The notes: generated by a model not told the origin, from the sequence alone. DNA of 64,000 nt from Rhizobium sp. RU36D (GCF_900176345.1 NZ_FWXU01000015.1:1-64000), one strand, 5' to 3'; counted from the first letter of the stretch, positions 33,916 to 42,563 are shown. Numbers and translations are program-made.

Positions 33916-35333
33916 TCCGCAGCCTCTGTCTGTCGTTCCGGCTTTTCGCTGCTGCAGCCGCAACCGGGTCGACCCTGCTCCTTGGCCACGGCGTCAGCCA
34001 CGCAGCAGGCATTTGCTTCAGCCGGGGCCGGCCCGCCGCAGCATCCGGATTGGCTGGTGCCTTTGCCGGCTGCAGCGCTGGTCGTGCTGCAAACGCCTGT
34101 TTCCGGCAGGACGAGATGCACCTCTCGCGCGGCCTTGCTGTCGCCTGCCAGTTCCGCCACCACGGACCTTACCTGTTCATAGCCCGTCGCCATCAGGAAG
34201 GTAGGCGCGCGACCATAGGCCTTGGAGCCGACGATGTAGAAGCCGGTATCGGGCTGGCTCAACTCCTCTACGCCATGGGGCGGCACGCTGCCGCAGGAAT
34301 GCAGGTTGGGGTCTATCATCGGCGCCAGCCGGCGCGGAGCTTCCACGGCGGGATCGAGATCGAGGCGAACTTCCCTGAGCATGCCGAGATCGGGGCGAAA
34401 GCCTGTGGCGACGATGATCCGATCGACCGGCAAGGTTTCCGGTTTGTCGCCCACGAGGGCATCCACGGCGAGCGCGTCTGCCTGACGGTTGATCGCTTGG
34501 ATGGATAGCGGTGTCAAAAGCCTGATCGCGCCTTGCTCGATAGCCTGTTTTGCGGCGAGACCTAGGGCGCCCCTGGCCGGCAATTGATCGTTCAATCCTC
34601 CGCCGAACAGCTTATCCAAATTATTGCGACGCAGTCCCCACGAAATCGTGGTTCCCGGCTCCTGGCCTTTCAATTCAAGCAAAGCGAGGACGGCCTGGAT
34701 GGCCGAATGGCCGCTTCCAACAACGAGGACATGGCGGCCGGCATAGGCATGGCGCTCCGCATGCACCACGTCGGGCATACCGTAAGCGATCCGGTCCCGA
34801 GCCATCTCCTCTCCGGGAACCGGCAGGCCATCGATGCCCATGGGGTTGGAGGAATTCCAGGTCCCCGAAGCGTCAAGGACGGCCCGTGCCAGGAGATGCC
34901 GCTCCGATCCCGTCCCATCTCTGTATCGCACGGCGAAAGGCGTGGATGCCCGGTTCGCATCCGACATCTTATCCAGTCCGGATCGGGAAATAGATGTGAC
35001 CGTCGCGTTGACATGCAACAGAGGAGCGATTTCAGGAAGCTGCGAAAGCGGTTCCAGATAGTCTTTCACGATCTCCCGGCCGAGAGGCAGCGCGTCTAGG
35101 TCTGGCTCTGGCCAATCCTGCGCCATGAGCAGTTGGCGGGCTGCCTCATCGATCAGATAGCGCCAGGGGGAGAAGACCCTGACATGTCCCCATGCCCAGA
35201 GTGCGGTGCCGACGGATGGCCCGGCTTCCAAGACGAGTGCCCGCAAGCCGCGACGGGCGGCCTGTGCTGCGGCGGCAAGGCCGATCGGACCCGCACCGAT
35301 GATCACGATGGGCAGTTGGCTTTGTTCCATCAT
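33912..35333 (-). CDS. Flavin monooxygenase-like protein with cysteine-rich tail (ArsO-like)
   Basis: ATG 35333 follows AAGGAG with five bases' spacing; a GTG at 35339 overlaps that site. The product has 473 residues. Residues 4-30 are the FAD-binding fold (IVIIGAGPIGLAAAAQAA), and a second dinucleotide fold is HVLVVGSGHSAIQAVLAL with ATGFRPDLG later, as in flavin-containing monooxygenases and thioredoxin reductase-like enzymes. The last 55 residues are unusual: seven cysteines in short clusters (VCST, GCCGGP, ACCVAD, GCGCSS) in a Ser/Ala/Gly/Glu-rich segment, like a soft-metal binding tail. It lies between an ArsR gene and an MFS gene. Arsenic-linked flavoproteins called ArsO occur in this arrangement, with function still uncertain. 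Confidence 0.75.
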   Translation of the reverse strand: MMEQSQLPIVIIGAGPIGLAAAAQAARRGLRALVLEAGPSVGTALWAWGHVRVFSPWRYLIDEAARQLLMAQDWPEPDLDALPLGREIVKDYLEPLSQLPEIAPLLHVNATVTSISRSGLDKMSDANRASTPFAVRYRDGTGSERHLLARAVLDASGTWNSSNPMGIDGLPVPGEEMARDRIAYGMPDVVHAERHAYAGRHVLVVGSGHSAIQAVLALLELKGQEPGTTISWGLRRNNLDKLFGGGLNDQLPARGALGLAAKQAIEQGAIRLLTPLSIQAINRQADALAVDALVGDKPETLPVDRIIVATGFRPDLGMLREVRLDLDPAVEAPRRLAPMIDPNLHSCGSVPPHGVEELSQPDTGFYIVGSKAYGRAPTFLMATGYEQVRSVVAELAGDSKAAREVHLVLPETGVCSTTSAAAGKGTSQSGCCGGPAPAEANACCVADAVAKEQGRPGCGCSSEKPERQTEAAE

Positions 35334-35375
35334 TCTCACTCCTTTGCCATTTGGACCATATCTGGCCCGACGAGG

Positions 35376-35696
35376 TTAGATCTCGATTTCGACAGACTTG
35401 GCGTTGCAGCGCTCATCGGCGCAGCATTCGTCGGCGAGATAGCCGATCAGCGCGTTCATTGCGGTATAGTTTGCGCGGCAGATCAGGGTGGTACCCTGCC
35501 GCTCCTGGGAGACGAGACCTGACTCCACCAGCTTCTTGCAGTGGTGCGACAGGGTCGATGCGGGAATATCAAGCGATTGCTGCAAGCCGCCGACAGGCAT
35601 GCCGTCGTGACCTGCGCGGACCAGTGCACGATAAAGCCGCAGGCGTGTCGGATTGCCAAGGGATTCCAGTTGTGACGCTGCTATTTCGATTTTCAT
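35376..35696 (-). CDS. arsR: ArsR/SmtB-family metalloregulator
   Basis: The product has 106 residues. The winged helix spans residues 10-75 with the recognition helix IPASTLSHHCKKLVESGLV. The C-terminus holds Cys91, Cys92 and Cys97 in ECCADERC, nearly the Cys95-Cys96-Cys102 arsenite site of the Acidithiobacillus ferrooxidans ArsR type, and not the CVC site of the E. coli type. This predicts derepression by As(III) or Sb(III) through a C-terminal site. The gene heads the operon with the monooxygenase-like and MFS genes; a perfect inverted repeat 41 bases upstream of its start is its likely operator, so it should be autoregulated. No good ribosome site is visible before ATG 35696. Confidence 0.88.
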   Translation of the reverse strand: MKIEIAASQLESLGNPTRLRLYRALVRAGHDGMPVGGLQQSLDIPASTLSHHCKKLVESGLVSQERQGTTLICRANYTAMNALIGYLADECCADERCNAKSVEIEI

Positions 35697-35736
35697 GGAA
35701 ATATGCTAGGCCGCGCTGACGTGTTCGTCAATGCTA

Positions 35737-35758
35737 TATTTCGAATTTTGTCGAAATA
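35737..35758. promoter_or_regulatory. ArsR operator, TATTTCGA-N6-TCGAAATA
   Basis: A perfect inverted repeat with 8-bp arms and spacer ATTTTG lies 41-62 bases upstream of the arsR start. Size and position fit an ArsR dimer covering the promoter. A third copy of the half-site TATTTCGA occurs at 35682-35689 inside the first arsR codons. Confidence 0.75.
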
Positions 35759-35825
35759 GAGTCGTCACGGCGTGCCAAGAAGCGGCGTGCGCTGGCGATA
35801 AAGGGTTGAGTATCACGCAGGCTTT

Positions 35826-35855
35826 ACCGGGTCGCGCCCCACGGCCTGGCCCGGT
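35826..35855 (-). terminator. Possible terminator hairpin after the GntR gene
   Basis: Arms ACCGGG (35826-35831) and CCCGGT (35850-35855) enclose a GC-rich 18-base loop, 19 bases beyond the gntR stop. There is no U-tract on the - strand, so it is weak evidence. Confidence 0.3.
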
Positions 35856-35873
35856 TTCTTAATGGGGGTCTGT

Positions 35874-36620
35874 TCAATTGCGGGATGATGGCCTGAGGCG
35901 CTCGTCGCGCAGCAGGTCGCGATACCGGATCTGGCTGCCTTTCAGATGGCCGCGCATCGCATTTCGCGCGCCTTCCTCGTCCCCGTTGGAAATCGCTACG
36001 ATGATCTTTTCATGTTCCTGGTGGATCAGGCGGCGATAGGCTGTCTCTGCCTCCGTCCGGTTTTCGGTGACGAGCTTGGATTGGGGAATGGCGGAGGTGC
36101 CGTGCATTTCCAGGAATTGCCGGAACAGCGGGTTGTTGGTGGCTTCCGCGATAGCCAGATGCAGCGCGAAATCGGCCTCGCGAATGGATTGGCCGGCTTC
36201 GATGCAGGCGAGCACGGCGGCATGCCGGTCAAAAATGGTTTCCTCCTGGGATGGAGAACGCCGAAGGGCGGCAAGGCCTGCGGCCTCCACCTCAATCGGC
36301 GTGCGGATCTCCAGGATCTCCAAATCGGAGGCAAGGCGCGCCTTGTCGATGTTGCGCGGTGAAAATGCAAAGCGCGGGGGATTGAGAACGAAGATGCCGG
36401 CGCCCTGGCGGGCCTCCACCAGGCCGTCGGAGCGGAGCGCGGCAACCGCCTCGCGCACGACGGTGCGGCTGACGCCATGGGCTTCGGTCAATTGGGCCTC
36501 GCTCGGCAGCTTGTCGCCCGGGGCATAATCCCCGTTCATGATCAGCTGGCGAAGGGCTTCGCTGACCTGCGTGACCAGTGTCCGTGCACCCTTGGTTCGA
36601 TCCTTCACCTGCGTGCTCAC
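35874..36620 (-). CDS. GntR-family regulator (FCD subfamily) of the polyuronide locus
   Basis: The product has 248 residues. The winged helix lies at about 15-80: QVSEALRQLIMNGDYAPGDKLPSE, then LTEAHGVSRTVVREAVAALRSDGLVEARQGAGIFVLN. The FCD domain follows with the metal-site histidine in EADFALHLAIAEATNN and HEKIIVAISNGDEEGARNAM. The family often senses uronates and aldonates. It is divergent from the SMP-30 gene and next to a locus for polyuronide breakdown, which it probably represses until a uronate-derived acid is present. Similar 24-25 bp elements lie at 36704 and 40641. Confidence 0.88.
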   Translation of the reverse strand: MSTQVKDRTKGARTLVTQVSEALRQLIMNGDYAPGDKLPSEAQLTEAHGVSRTVVREAVAALRSDGLVEARQGAGIFVLNPPRFAFSPRNIDKARLASDLEILEIRTPIEVEAAGLAALRRSPSQEETIFDRHAAVLACIEAGQSIREADFALHLAIAEATNNPLFRQFLEMHGTSAIPQSKLVTENRTEAETAYRRLIHQEHEKIIVAISNGDEEGARNAMRGHLKGSQIRYRDLLRDERLRPSSRN

Positions 36621-36986
36621 TGCCTACCCCCGCCGCGAATCCTTGTCGCGTCATGCCATTGTCCCGCCGCATCAAACGCTGCCAGGACTGATACGTTGTC
36701 AACACCTGTATGACAAATACAAACAAGTATCAATGCCGTTGCGATCCAACGCGCAGCAAGTCACCGATCAATATCGTTCATCATGACGATTCTCGGCCGG
36801 ATGCGGTTCGGGGTTACCATACAAGGAGCGGTCTAGGAGAACATATTCCAGTCCGTCTCGTTCGCCATCTTGTCATGTCTGCGGTCCCGTCGTATGCGGA
36901 TTGCCATCTGTTTGGAAATGCAAGACGCCTCACTGCCTCGCCCCTGATGGTGACGGGGCGAAGCCGTCTCGGGAGCGGAGAGTGGT
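36621..36986. promoter_or_regulatory. Divergent promoter region gntR / SMP-30 gene
   Basis: A 366-base gap between divergent genes. Apart from the element at 36704-36727 (with inner repeat TGTAT-N5-ATACA at 36707-36721) no other strong symmetry was found. Small open frames present have no family features. Confidence 0.5.
36704..36727. promoter_or_regulatory. Candidate GntR operator shared with the transport operon
   Basis: The element reads ACCTGTATGA, then CAAATACAAACAAG, 84-107 bases upstream of the gntR start. A close relative beginning ACCTGTA and ending ATACAAG occurs at 40641-40665 between the lyase and transporter operons. Two occurrences in the two divergent promoters of the same locus suggest one regulator. 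Confidence 0.45.
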
Positions 36987-37847
36987 ATGACTGTGTACGA
37001 CAATCGACGGTGCGAACTCGGCGAAGGTGCATTCTGGCACCCGGAGCGGCAGCAATTCTTCTGGTTCGATATCCTTGCCGGCAAGCTGCTCAGCCAACAG
37101 GATGGCCAGACGATCAGCTGGGACTTTGACGAGTTCGCCTCCGCAGCCGGGTGGGTTTCTCAGGACGAACTGATCGTTGCGTCCGAGACTGCACTCTGGA
37201 AGCTCAATCTCGTGACGAAAACCCGCGACCGGCTGGTTCCCCTGTCGGCCGATCGGCCCGACATCCGCTCCAATGATGGGCGCGCCGATCCGTGGGGCGG
37301 CTTCTGGATTGGCACCATGGGCAAGAAGGCAGAGCATGAGGCTGGCAGCATCTGGCGCTACTACAAGGGCGAGATGCGCGAGTTGTTTCCGAAGATCAGC
37401 ATCACCAACGCGATTTGCTTCGATGCGTCGCGGGAAATTGCTTATTTTTCCGACACCAAGCTCGGGCGGGTATGGACGCAGCGGCTGGATGCGGCCAACG
37501 GCTGGCCGGTCGGTTCGCCCGAATTGTACCTGGACTTAAAGGACGAGGGTCTTTCTCCCGATGGTGCCGTGACCGATGCCGAAGGCAATTTCTGGAATGC
37601 CCAGTGGGGCGCCAGCCGCGTGGCGTGCTATGCGCCCGATGGAAGCTTCAAGGGTGCCGAAATGTTCGACGCCTCGCAGATCTCCTGCCCGGCTTTCGGC
37701 GGCGCAGACCTCGATATCCTGTTCGCGACCTCCGCATTGCAGGGCATGGACGAGGCGGCGCGTGCGGCCGAACCGCAGGGCGGTATGGTGTTCCAGCGAA
37801 AGCTGTCGGTGCGCGGTGTCGCCGAGCCGAAGGTCATTCTGGGTTGA
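36987..37847 (+). CDS. SMP-30/gluconolactonase family sugar lactonase
   Basis: The product has 286 residues, typical for SMP-30. The six-bladed propeller shows the metal-binding ligands in order: Glu13 in CELGEGAFWH, Asn in RSNDGRADPWGGFWIGTMG, Asn in ITNAICFD and Asp in SPDGAVTD. These lactonases hydrolyse aldono-lactones using a divalent cation in the cytoplasm. Here it would open a lactone formed when a sugar from the polymer is oxidised. CGGAGAG precedes ATG 36987. It is read away from the GntR regulator and is convergent with the discoidin-like gene. Confidence 0.85.
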   Translation: MTVYDNRRCELGEGAFWHPERQQFFWFDILAGKLLSQQDGQTISWDFDEFASAAGWVSQDELIVASETALWKLNLVTKTRDRLVPLSADRPDIRSNDGRADPWGGFWIGTMGKKAEHEAGSIWRYYKGEMRELFPKISITNAICFDASREIAYFSDTKLGRVWTQRLDAANGWPVGSPELYLDLKDEGLSPDGAVTDAEGNFWNAQWGASRVACYAPDGSFKGAEMFDASQISCPAFGGADLDILFATSALQGMDEAARAAEPQGGMVFQRKLSVRGVAEPKVILG

Positions 37848-37868
37848 TGTTGCCGTTGGGGACCGTGG

Positions 37869-38657
37869 TCAGGCCTCGGTTCCCCATACTTCGATCTGCG
37901 TCAGCGCCGGGAATGGCGATGGATCGTCGGCCTTGATCAGGCTGTGAAGACGCACCCAGTCGATGACGACAGGTTCGATCGCAAATCTCTGCGCATGCGC
38001 TGATTTCGTAAGGGGAACATCGAAGGTCTGGCCGTCTGACAGGGTCAGGCTGGCCCGTTCCCACCAGGCATCATGGGGAAAGTCCGCCCTGAGATAGAGT
38101 GCGATTTCATCGATCCGCACCGGTCGGCCGAATTCGATCACCAGCGCTGCATTGGGATCCTGGTTGATGCCCCAACTGGTATAGGGCCAGAACCCATGGT
38201 CGTCATTGGCCGTCTCCCCGTCGATTGCGTTACGAGCAGCAAACGCGGCCTCCCCGCGCGTTTCGACATTGGCATGGGCGTGCGGGTAGAGCGCGCCGTT
38301 GGCATGGTCGTCATAGGGGTTCAGCGCCAGATTGCGCCGGGCCGCGACCTCTTCCGGGCGGGCAAGCCGCGCAGACAATCGATGAAGCGAACCGGTGAAG
38401 GCCTTTGGGGAATAGGGCTTTCTCTTGGGGCCGAAGGGTATTGGGATGAAGGCACGGCCACCCTTCAGGTAGACGAGGGCTTGCGGCATGGCCTCATCCA
38501 GGCACAACAGAACGAATTTTGCATCGCCATCAGTCTCGAGCGCGATGCAATCTCCTTCGGCGTATTCGGCACGGTATACCAGCACGACCTCATCGGCGCC
38601 TTGCTGCTGGGAGCGGACATTTCCGCTCCCGTCGACGATCTTCAGGGTAAGCTCCAT
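37869..38657 (-). CDS. Discoidin (F5/8 type C)-like carbohydrate-associated protein
   Basis: The product has 262 residues from ATG 38657, with GAGAG upstream, 11 bases after the lyase stop. Residues about 1-100 form a domain I do not recognise (MELTLKIVDGSGNV, GDCIALETDGDAKFVLLCLD). Residues about 115-262 look like a discoidin jelly roll: NLALNPYD, ARNAIDGETANDDHGFWPYTSWGINQDPNAALVIEFGRPV with typical spacing, and a C-terminal ALTQIEVWG strand. There is no signal peptide, so it is probably cytoplasmic despite the lectin-like fold. Being co-transcribed with the heparinase II/III-like lyase, it may assist that enzyme or act on oligosaccharides itself. Confidence 0.65.
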   Translation of the reverse strand: MELTLKIVDGSGNVRSQQQGADEVVLVYRAEYAEGDCIALETDGDAKFVLLCLDEAMPQALVYLKGGRAFIPIPFGPKRKPYSPKAFTGSLHRLSARLARPEEVAARRNLALNPYDDHANGALYPHAHANVETRGEAAFAARNAIDGETANDDHGFWPYTSWGINQDPNAALVIEFGRPVRIDEIALYLRADFPHDAWWERASLTLSDGQTFDVPLTKSAHAQRFAIEPVVIDWVRLHSLIKADDPSPFPALTQIEVWGTEA

Positions 38658-38668
38658 GAGCAAGTCTC

Positions 38669-40471
38669 TCAAACAACGGTCAGATGCAGGCGCCTGCCGG
38701 AAAACGGCAGGAGCACGCGGTAAAGATGCTGCGGCCACGCCTTGCGCAGCCGCGGATCGGTGATTTCGATTTCCTCAAGCTCCGGCATGTCGGCGCCGGA
38801 AAAGAACACCTGGCCAAGATTGCCCAGGATAATTGTTCCGGCGGTCAGGAGGGGCCGTTCGGCAAACATCAGCGACAGCGTGATCGGCAGGTCGCCATCC
38901 GCCACATCCTCGATCTCGATGGCCTCGCCTTTCAGCAGTCTGACGGTGCGATGATAGCTTCTGAGCGCCGCCTCTGCGGGATAGGCGCCGGCGATGTCCA
39001 TTTCCATGCGCGCTTCCGTTGGGGTCAAGGATACAGCCACATCGCGGGCGGCATAGGCCTCGCCATCCCGCTGAATCACCCCGCCTGATGTCGGCAGGTT
39101 GTGGTAGGCCGATTGCATCGTCCAGATGTCATAGCGGTTGGGAGAAAAGGTCTTGGCCGTGTAACTTTCCACGCCAACATCGATCAGGAAGGGCTTGCCC
39201 TCCTTGTAGATCGTGAAGCTGCCGACATCGTTGTGATTGTGGCTGTCACCGTTGTCGCCAGCCTTTACCGCGAGTGCAAATCGCTCGTCGCGGGCGATCA
39301 TCAGTCCTATGCTGGGATAGTAGATATCCGGCTTGACGATGTTTCCACTGGCCCGCTCACGCATCGCGCCTGCCGTCAGCGCTCCCTGCACCCGGTAGAA
39401 CAGGTTGATTTCATCGGGCTGATCGGGTGCTTCATCCCGGCTCCAGTCCTGAGCCGCGAAATCTGCCAGCAGATCGGAGCCGGTCGCCAGGCCAAACAGG
39501 AATTCACGCGCTCCGCATCGCTCTGTGACTGCGGAGCAGTCGGCGAAGTTGAAGTAGCGTTGGTCAGCCACATGCGCATGCAGGATGTATTCGGCGATGT
39601 TGCGGATCTTCGGCTGCTGCCAGAGGCCTTCAAAAGCATCGGGGGCAATGTCCGCCAAGATGTTCAATGCGTTGAAAAGACAGAGCCCGGCATGGCGGTA
39701 GTAGAGCGCGCCTTCTTCGCAGGCGCCGTCGTCGCCATAATCCTTGAGGAATGCGTCAAGACTGCCGGCTGCCTTTATGACGACGGCGCGGCGGCGCTCC
39801 TCCGGTATCGGGCGGCTCACCGCCGCAAGCAGGATGTTCTGCGTGCACCAGGCCGTCCAGTTGTTCATCGGCTCGTCGCCGTTGCCCATCCACCAGAAAT
39901 GGCTGGAGAGATAGGGTGTCAGGATGCGCTCTTCGATTTCACGATCGATCCGGGCCTTTATCTCCGGGCTGACGCGATCCAACTCGTCGCCCAGCAAAGA
40001 GGCGAGCACAGCCAGTTGTGCGCCGGTTTCGGCGGCAAACAGGTCGATGACAGGGCGACTGTTGTCAGGCAGGGCGAGACGGCTGCCACCCCTCACATAG
40101 GAATTGTGCGCAGGCAACTGCCAGCCGCTTTCCTCGCAGAGAAGGAAGATGCCGTCGATGATGCCGTCCAGGAACCGGCCGCTCTGCTCGACGCATTCTG
40201 CCAGCACGAGGGCATTCAGCTTGCGGCGGCGGGCGAAATACAGTTCCTCGAACCGAGTGCGGTTTCCGTTTCTGACATAGTCGAGATAGGTGGTTGCTGG
40301 GAGAATGTGCCAGGGCTCAGACAATGCCGTTTCGCCCGATGCCACGAGGCGCGCGGCTATATCCTCCGGCAGTCCTGCCCAGGTTTCGCGATCGCCGGCA
40401 GGCGGAATGGCGCCAGACGGCTTCAGAGCTTCCGGCAGGGTAGTGAGCCTGTCAGTGAAGAGGCCGCTCAT
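38669..40471 (-). CDS. Heparinase II/III-family polysaccharide or oligosaccharide lyase
   Basis: The product has 600 residues from ATG 40471 (MSGLFTDRLTTL); an open frame extends 105 bases further but would intrude into the promoter. The N-terminal half is an alpha/alpha toroid (RFEELYFARRRKLNALVLAE, WWMGNGDEPMNNWTAW with Asn and Trp residues of the active groove). The C-terminal half is the antiparallel beta sheet domain with GDNGDSHNHNDVGSF, the heparinase II/III motif carrying the zinc or catalytic histidines. Alginate, heparin and related lyases belong here. No signal peptide is seen, so it is likely an intracellular oligo-lyase acting on imported fragments. The polymer is unknown. Confidence 0.82.
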   Translation of the reverse strand: MSGLFTDRLTTLPEALKPSGAIPPAGDRETWAGLPEDIAARLVASGETALSEPWHILPATTYLDYVRNGNRTRFEELYFARRRKLNALVLAECVEQSGRFLDGIIDGIFLLCEESGWQLPAHNSYVRGGSRLALPDNSRPVIDLFAAETGAQLAVLASLLGDELDRVSPEIKARIDREIEERILTPYLSSHFWWMGNGDEPMNNWTAWCTQNILLAAVSRPIPEERRRAVVIKAAGSLDAFLKDYGDDGACEEGALYYRHAGLCLFNALNILADIAPDAFEGLWQQPKIRNIAEYILHAHVADQRYFNFADCSAVTERCGAREFLFGLATGSDLLADFAAQDWSRDEAPDQPDEINLFYRVQGALTAGAMRERASGNIVKPDIYYPSIGLMIARDERFALAVKAGDNGDSHNHNDVGSFTIYKEGKPFLIDVGVESYTAKTFSPNRYDIWTMQSAYHNLPTSGGVIQRDGEAYAARDVAVSLTPTEARMEMDIAGAYPAEAALRSYHRTVRLLKGEAIEIEDVADGDLPITLSLMFAERPLLTAGTIILGNLGQVFFSGADMPELEEIEITDPRLRKAWPQHLYRVLLPFSGRRLHLTVV

Positions 40472-40632
40472 AGCATCACCTGGGTCCGGCCACGCCCGAG
40501 GGCGCGCTGATGATGTTGGTATGCAGGACCCATCAGGTCGTTTCGGGCGAACGCCACCTCTTCCTCCAGCCGCCACACATCATCATACATATCAGGCACG
40601 TTTTCCGTCCGAATTGTTATCTCATCTCCCCA

Positions 40633-40665
40633 CTTGTGTTACCTGTAAATGAAATGTAATACAAG
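40633..40665. promoter_or_regulatory. Inverted repeat between lyase and transport operons
   Basis: CTTGTGTTAC (40633-40642) and GTAATACAAG (40656-40665) match at 9 of 10 positions over a 13-base spacer. The right part, from ACCTGTA at 40641, resembles the element at 36704 near the GntR gene. It lies 101 bases before the permease start and 162 before the lyase start, so it could control both. The rest of the 40472-40765 gap shows nothing else notable. Confidence 0.5.
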
Positions 40666-40765
40666 CTGAGCATCGCGACGAAATGGATCGGCTGCGGTGC
40701 TCGCGCATGACGATGAGGATCGCCAATGGTGTCTATCGACGCCTGTTGGTGACAGGGAGGATGAC

Positions 40766-41704
40766 ATGGTGGCCGCCACCGTAAACAGCGAGGCGCGGGC
40801 GGAAGCTCGCCGCAAGCCCGTGATGTCGAAGCGTCAGCGCAGGCTGCGCTCCAATCTCGTCGCCTATTCCTTCATCGCGCCGAATTTCATCGGCTTTGCG
40901 ATCTTCACTCTTGGCCCCATCATCTTCGCCTTCGCGCTGGCCTTCATGCACTGGGACGGCTCCAACCCCATTACCTTTGCCGGGCTGGATAATTTCTGGA
41001 AGCTGTTCGATGACCGGGCCTTCAAGGCCGCGTTCTGGAACACCATCATCTACACCGTGTTTTCGGTGCCGCTGACGCTGGCCTGCGCGCTCGGGCTCGC
41101 GGTGCTGTTGAACCAGAAGATCTTCGGTCGGGATTTCTTCCGCACCGCGATGTTCTTTCCTTACGTCGCCTCGCTGGTCGCGGTCGCCGTCGTCTGGAAC
41201 ATGTTGTTCAACCCGGAAATGGGCCCTGTTAACATGATCCTCTACACGATGGGGCTGGACCCGCAAAGCATGCCCGGCTGGGCGGCGGACCGGAACTGGG
41301 CGATGGTGACGGTCATCCTCTTCGGCATCTGGAAGAGCATGGGCTACTACATGGTCATCTATCTGGCCGGACTTCAGGGCATCAATGCCGAACTCTACGA
41401 AGCGGCCGACCTGGATGGCGCCACCGCATGGCAGAAGTTCTGGTATGTGACCGTTCCGCAATTGGCGCCGACGACTTTCTTCGTTTCGGTCATGCTGACG
41501 ATCCAGTCGTTCAAGGTGTTCGACCAGATCTTCATGATCACCCAGGGCGGTCCTGGAACCTCAACGCTGGTGCTTGTCTATCACATCTACAACGAAGCCT
41601 TCATCTCCTGGGATCTCGGCTACTCCAGCATGGTGGCGCTGGTGTTGTTCCTGCTGGTGCTGGTGATCACCATCGCGCAGTTCCGCTATGTGCGTGAAGA
41701 CTGA
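40766..41704 (+). CDS. Sugar ABC importer permease (MalF/UgpA type)
   Basis: The product has 312 residues from ATG 40766, five bases after GGGAGG. Six membrane helices are seen, the first in VAYSFIAPNFIGFAIFTLGP. The EAA loop reads LYEAADLDGATAWQKFWYVTVPQL, matching E-A-A-x3-G-A-x8-I/V-x-L-P. It belongs to CUT1 importers for oligosaccharides. It is first in the operon through 46915, whose binding protein is encoded last. Confidence 0.9.
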   Translation: MVAATVNSEARAEARRKPVMSKRQRRLRSNLVAYSFIAPNFIGFAIFTLGPIIFAFALAFMHWDGSNPITFAGLDNFWKLFDDRAFKAAFWNTIIYTVFSVPLTLACALGLAVLLNQKIFGRDFFRTAMFFPYVASLVAVAVVWNMLFNPEMGPVNMILYTMGLDPQSMPGWAADRNWAMVTVILFGIWKSMGYYMVIYLAGLQGINAELYEAADLDGATAWQKFWYVTVPQLAPTTFFVSVMLTIQSFKVFDQIFMITQGGPGTSTLVLVYHIYNEAFISWDLGYSSMVALVLFLLVLVITIAQFRYVRED

Positions 41705-41722
41705 GGAGGCGGCGCGAAACCC

Positions 41723-42559
41723 ATGAAAATCTTCGGTATCAAGATCACGCTCAAGCGCGTCATGATCTACGCGGCGGTCATCGGCATCACCATTCTGATG
41801 TTGCTGCCATTCGCCTGGATGCTGTCGGCGTCCCTCAAGCTGAACCGCGACGTCTTTGCCTTCCCGATCGTCTGGATTCCGCCGCAGCCGCAATGGCAGA
41901 ACTATGTGGACATCTGGACCAAGATCCCGCTGGCGCTGTTCGTCTATAATACCTCGAAGCTGACGATCATCGTCACCATCTTGCAGCTGTTCACGTCGAG
42001 TTTTGCAGCCTATGCCTTTGCCAAGCTGCATTTCCCCTACAAGAATTTCCTGTTTCTCGGCTACATCGCCACCATCGCAATGCCCTGGCAGGTCTATATG
42101 GTGCCGCAATTCCTGCTGATGCGCGAGTTCGGCTTGAACAACACGCATCTGGCTCTGATCTGCCTGCAGGCATTCACCGCCTTCGGCGTGTTCCTGATGC
42201 GCCAGTTCTACATGTCGATCCCGGATGAGCTCTGCGAGGCGGCGCGCATCGATGGCATGAACGAATACCAGATCTGGGCGAAGATCATGCTGCCGCTGTC
42301 CAAGCCGGCACTGTCGACGCTGACGATTTTCACCTTCGTCAACACCTGGAACGACTTCCTCGGGCCGATGATCTACCTCACCCGAACGGAGCTCAAGACC
42401 ATCCAGATCGGGCTTCGCATGTTCATTTCGCAATATTCGGCGGAATACGGGCTGATCATGGCGGCTTCCGTCGTCGCGCTCATCCCGGTTCTCGTCGTCT
42501 TCCTGGCCTTGCAGCGCTTCTTCGTCGAGGGTGTCGCAAGCTCGGGCCTGAAAGGTTGA
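41723..42559 (+). CDS. Sugar ABC importer permease (MalG/UgpE type)
   Basis: The product has 278 residues with six membrane helices. The EAA loop is LCEAARIDGMNEYQIWAKIMLPLSKPAL, and the N-terminal LLPFAWMLSASLK is typical of MalG-type CUT1 permeases. It begins 18 bases after the partner permease and ends 4 bases before the GH88 gene, so the glycosidase is translated from the transport message. Confidence 0.9.
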   Translation: MKIFGIKITLKRVMIYAAVIGITILMLLPFAWMLSASLKLNRDVFAFPIVWIPPQPQWQNYVDIWTKIPLALFVYNTSKLTIIVTILQLFTSSFAAYAFAKLHFPYKNFLFLGYIATIAMPWQVYMVPQFLLMREFGLNNTHLALICLQAFTAFGVFLMRQFYMSIPDELCEAARIDGMNEYQIWAKIMLPLSKPALSTLTIFTFVNTWNDFLGPMIYLTRTELKTIQIGLRMFISQYSAEYGLIMAASVVALIPVLVVFLALQRFFVEGVASSGLKG

Positions 42560-42563
42560 TCGC

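Noticed and set aside
39101..40510. A 469-codon + strand frame opposite the heparinase-like gene
   Set aside because: Shadow of a gene with the heparinase HxHND motif; no features of its own.
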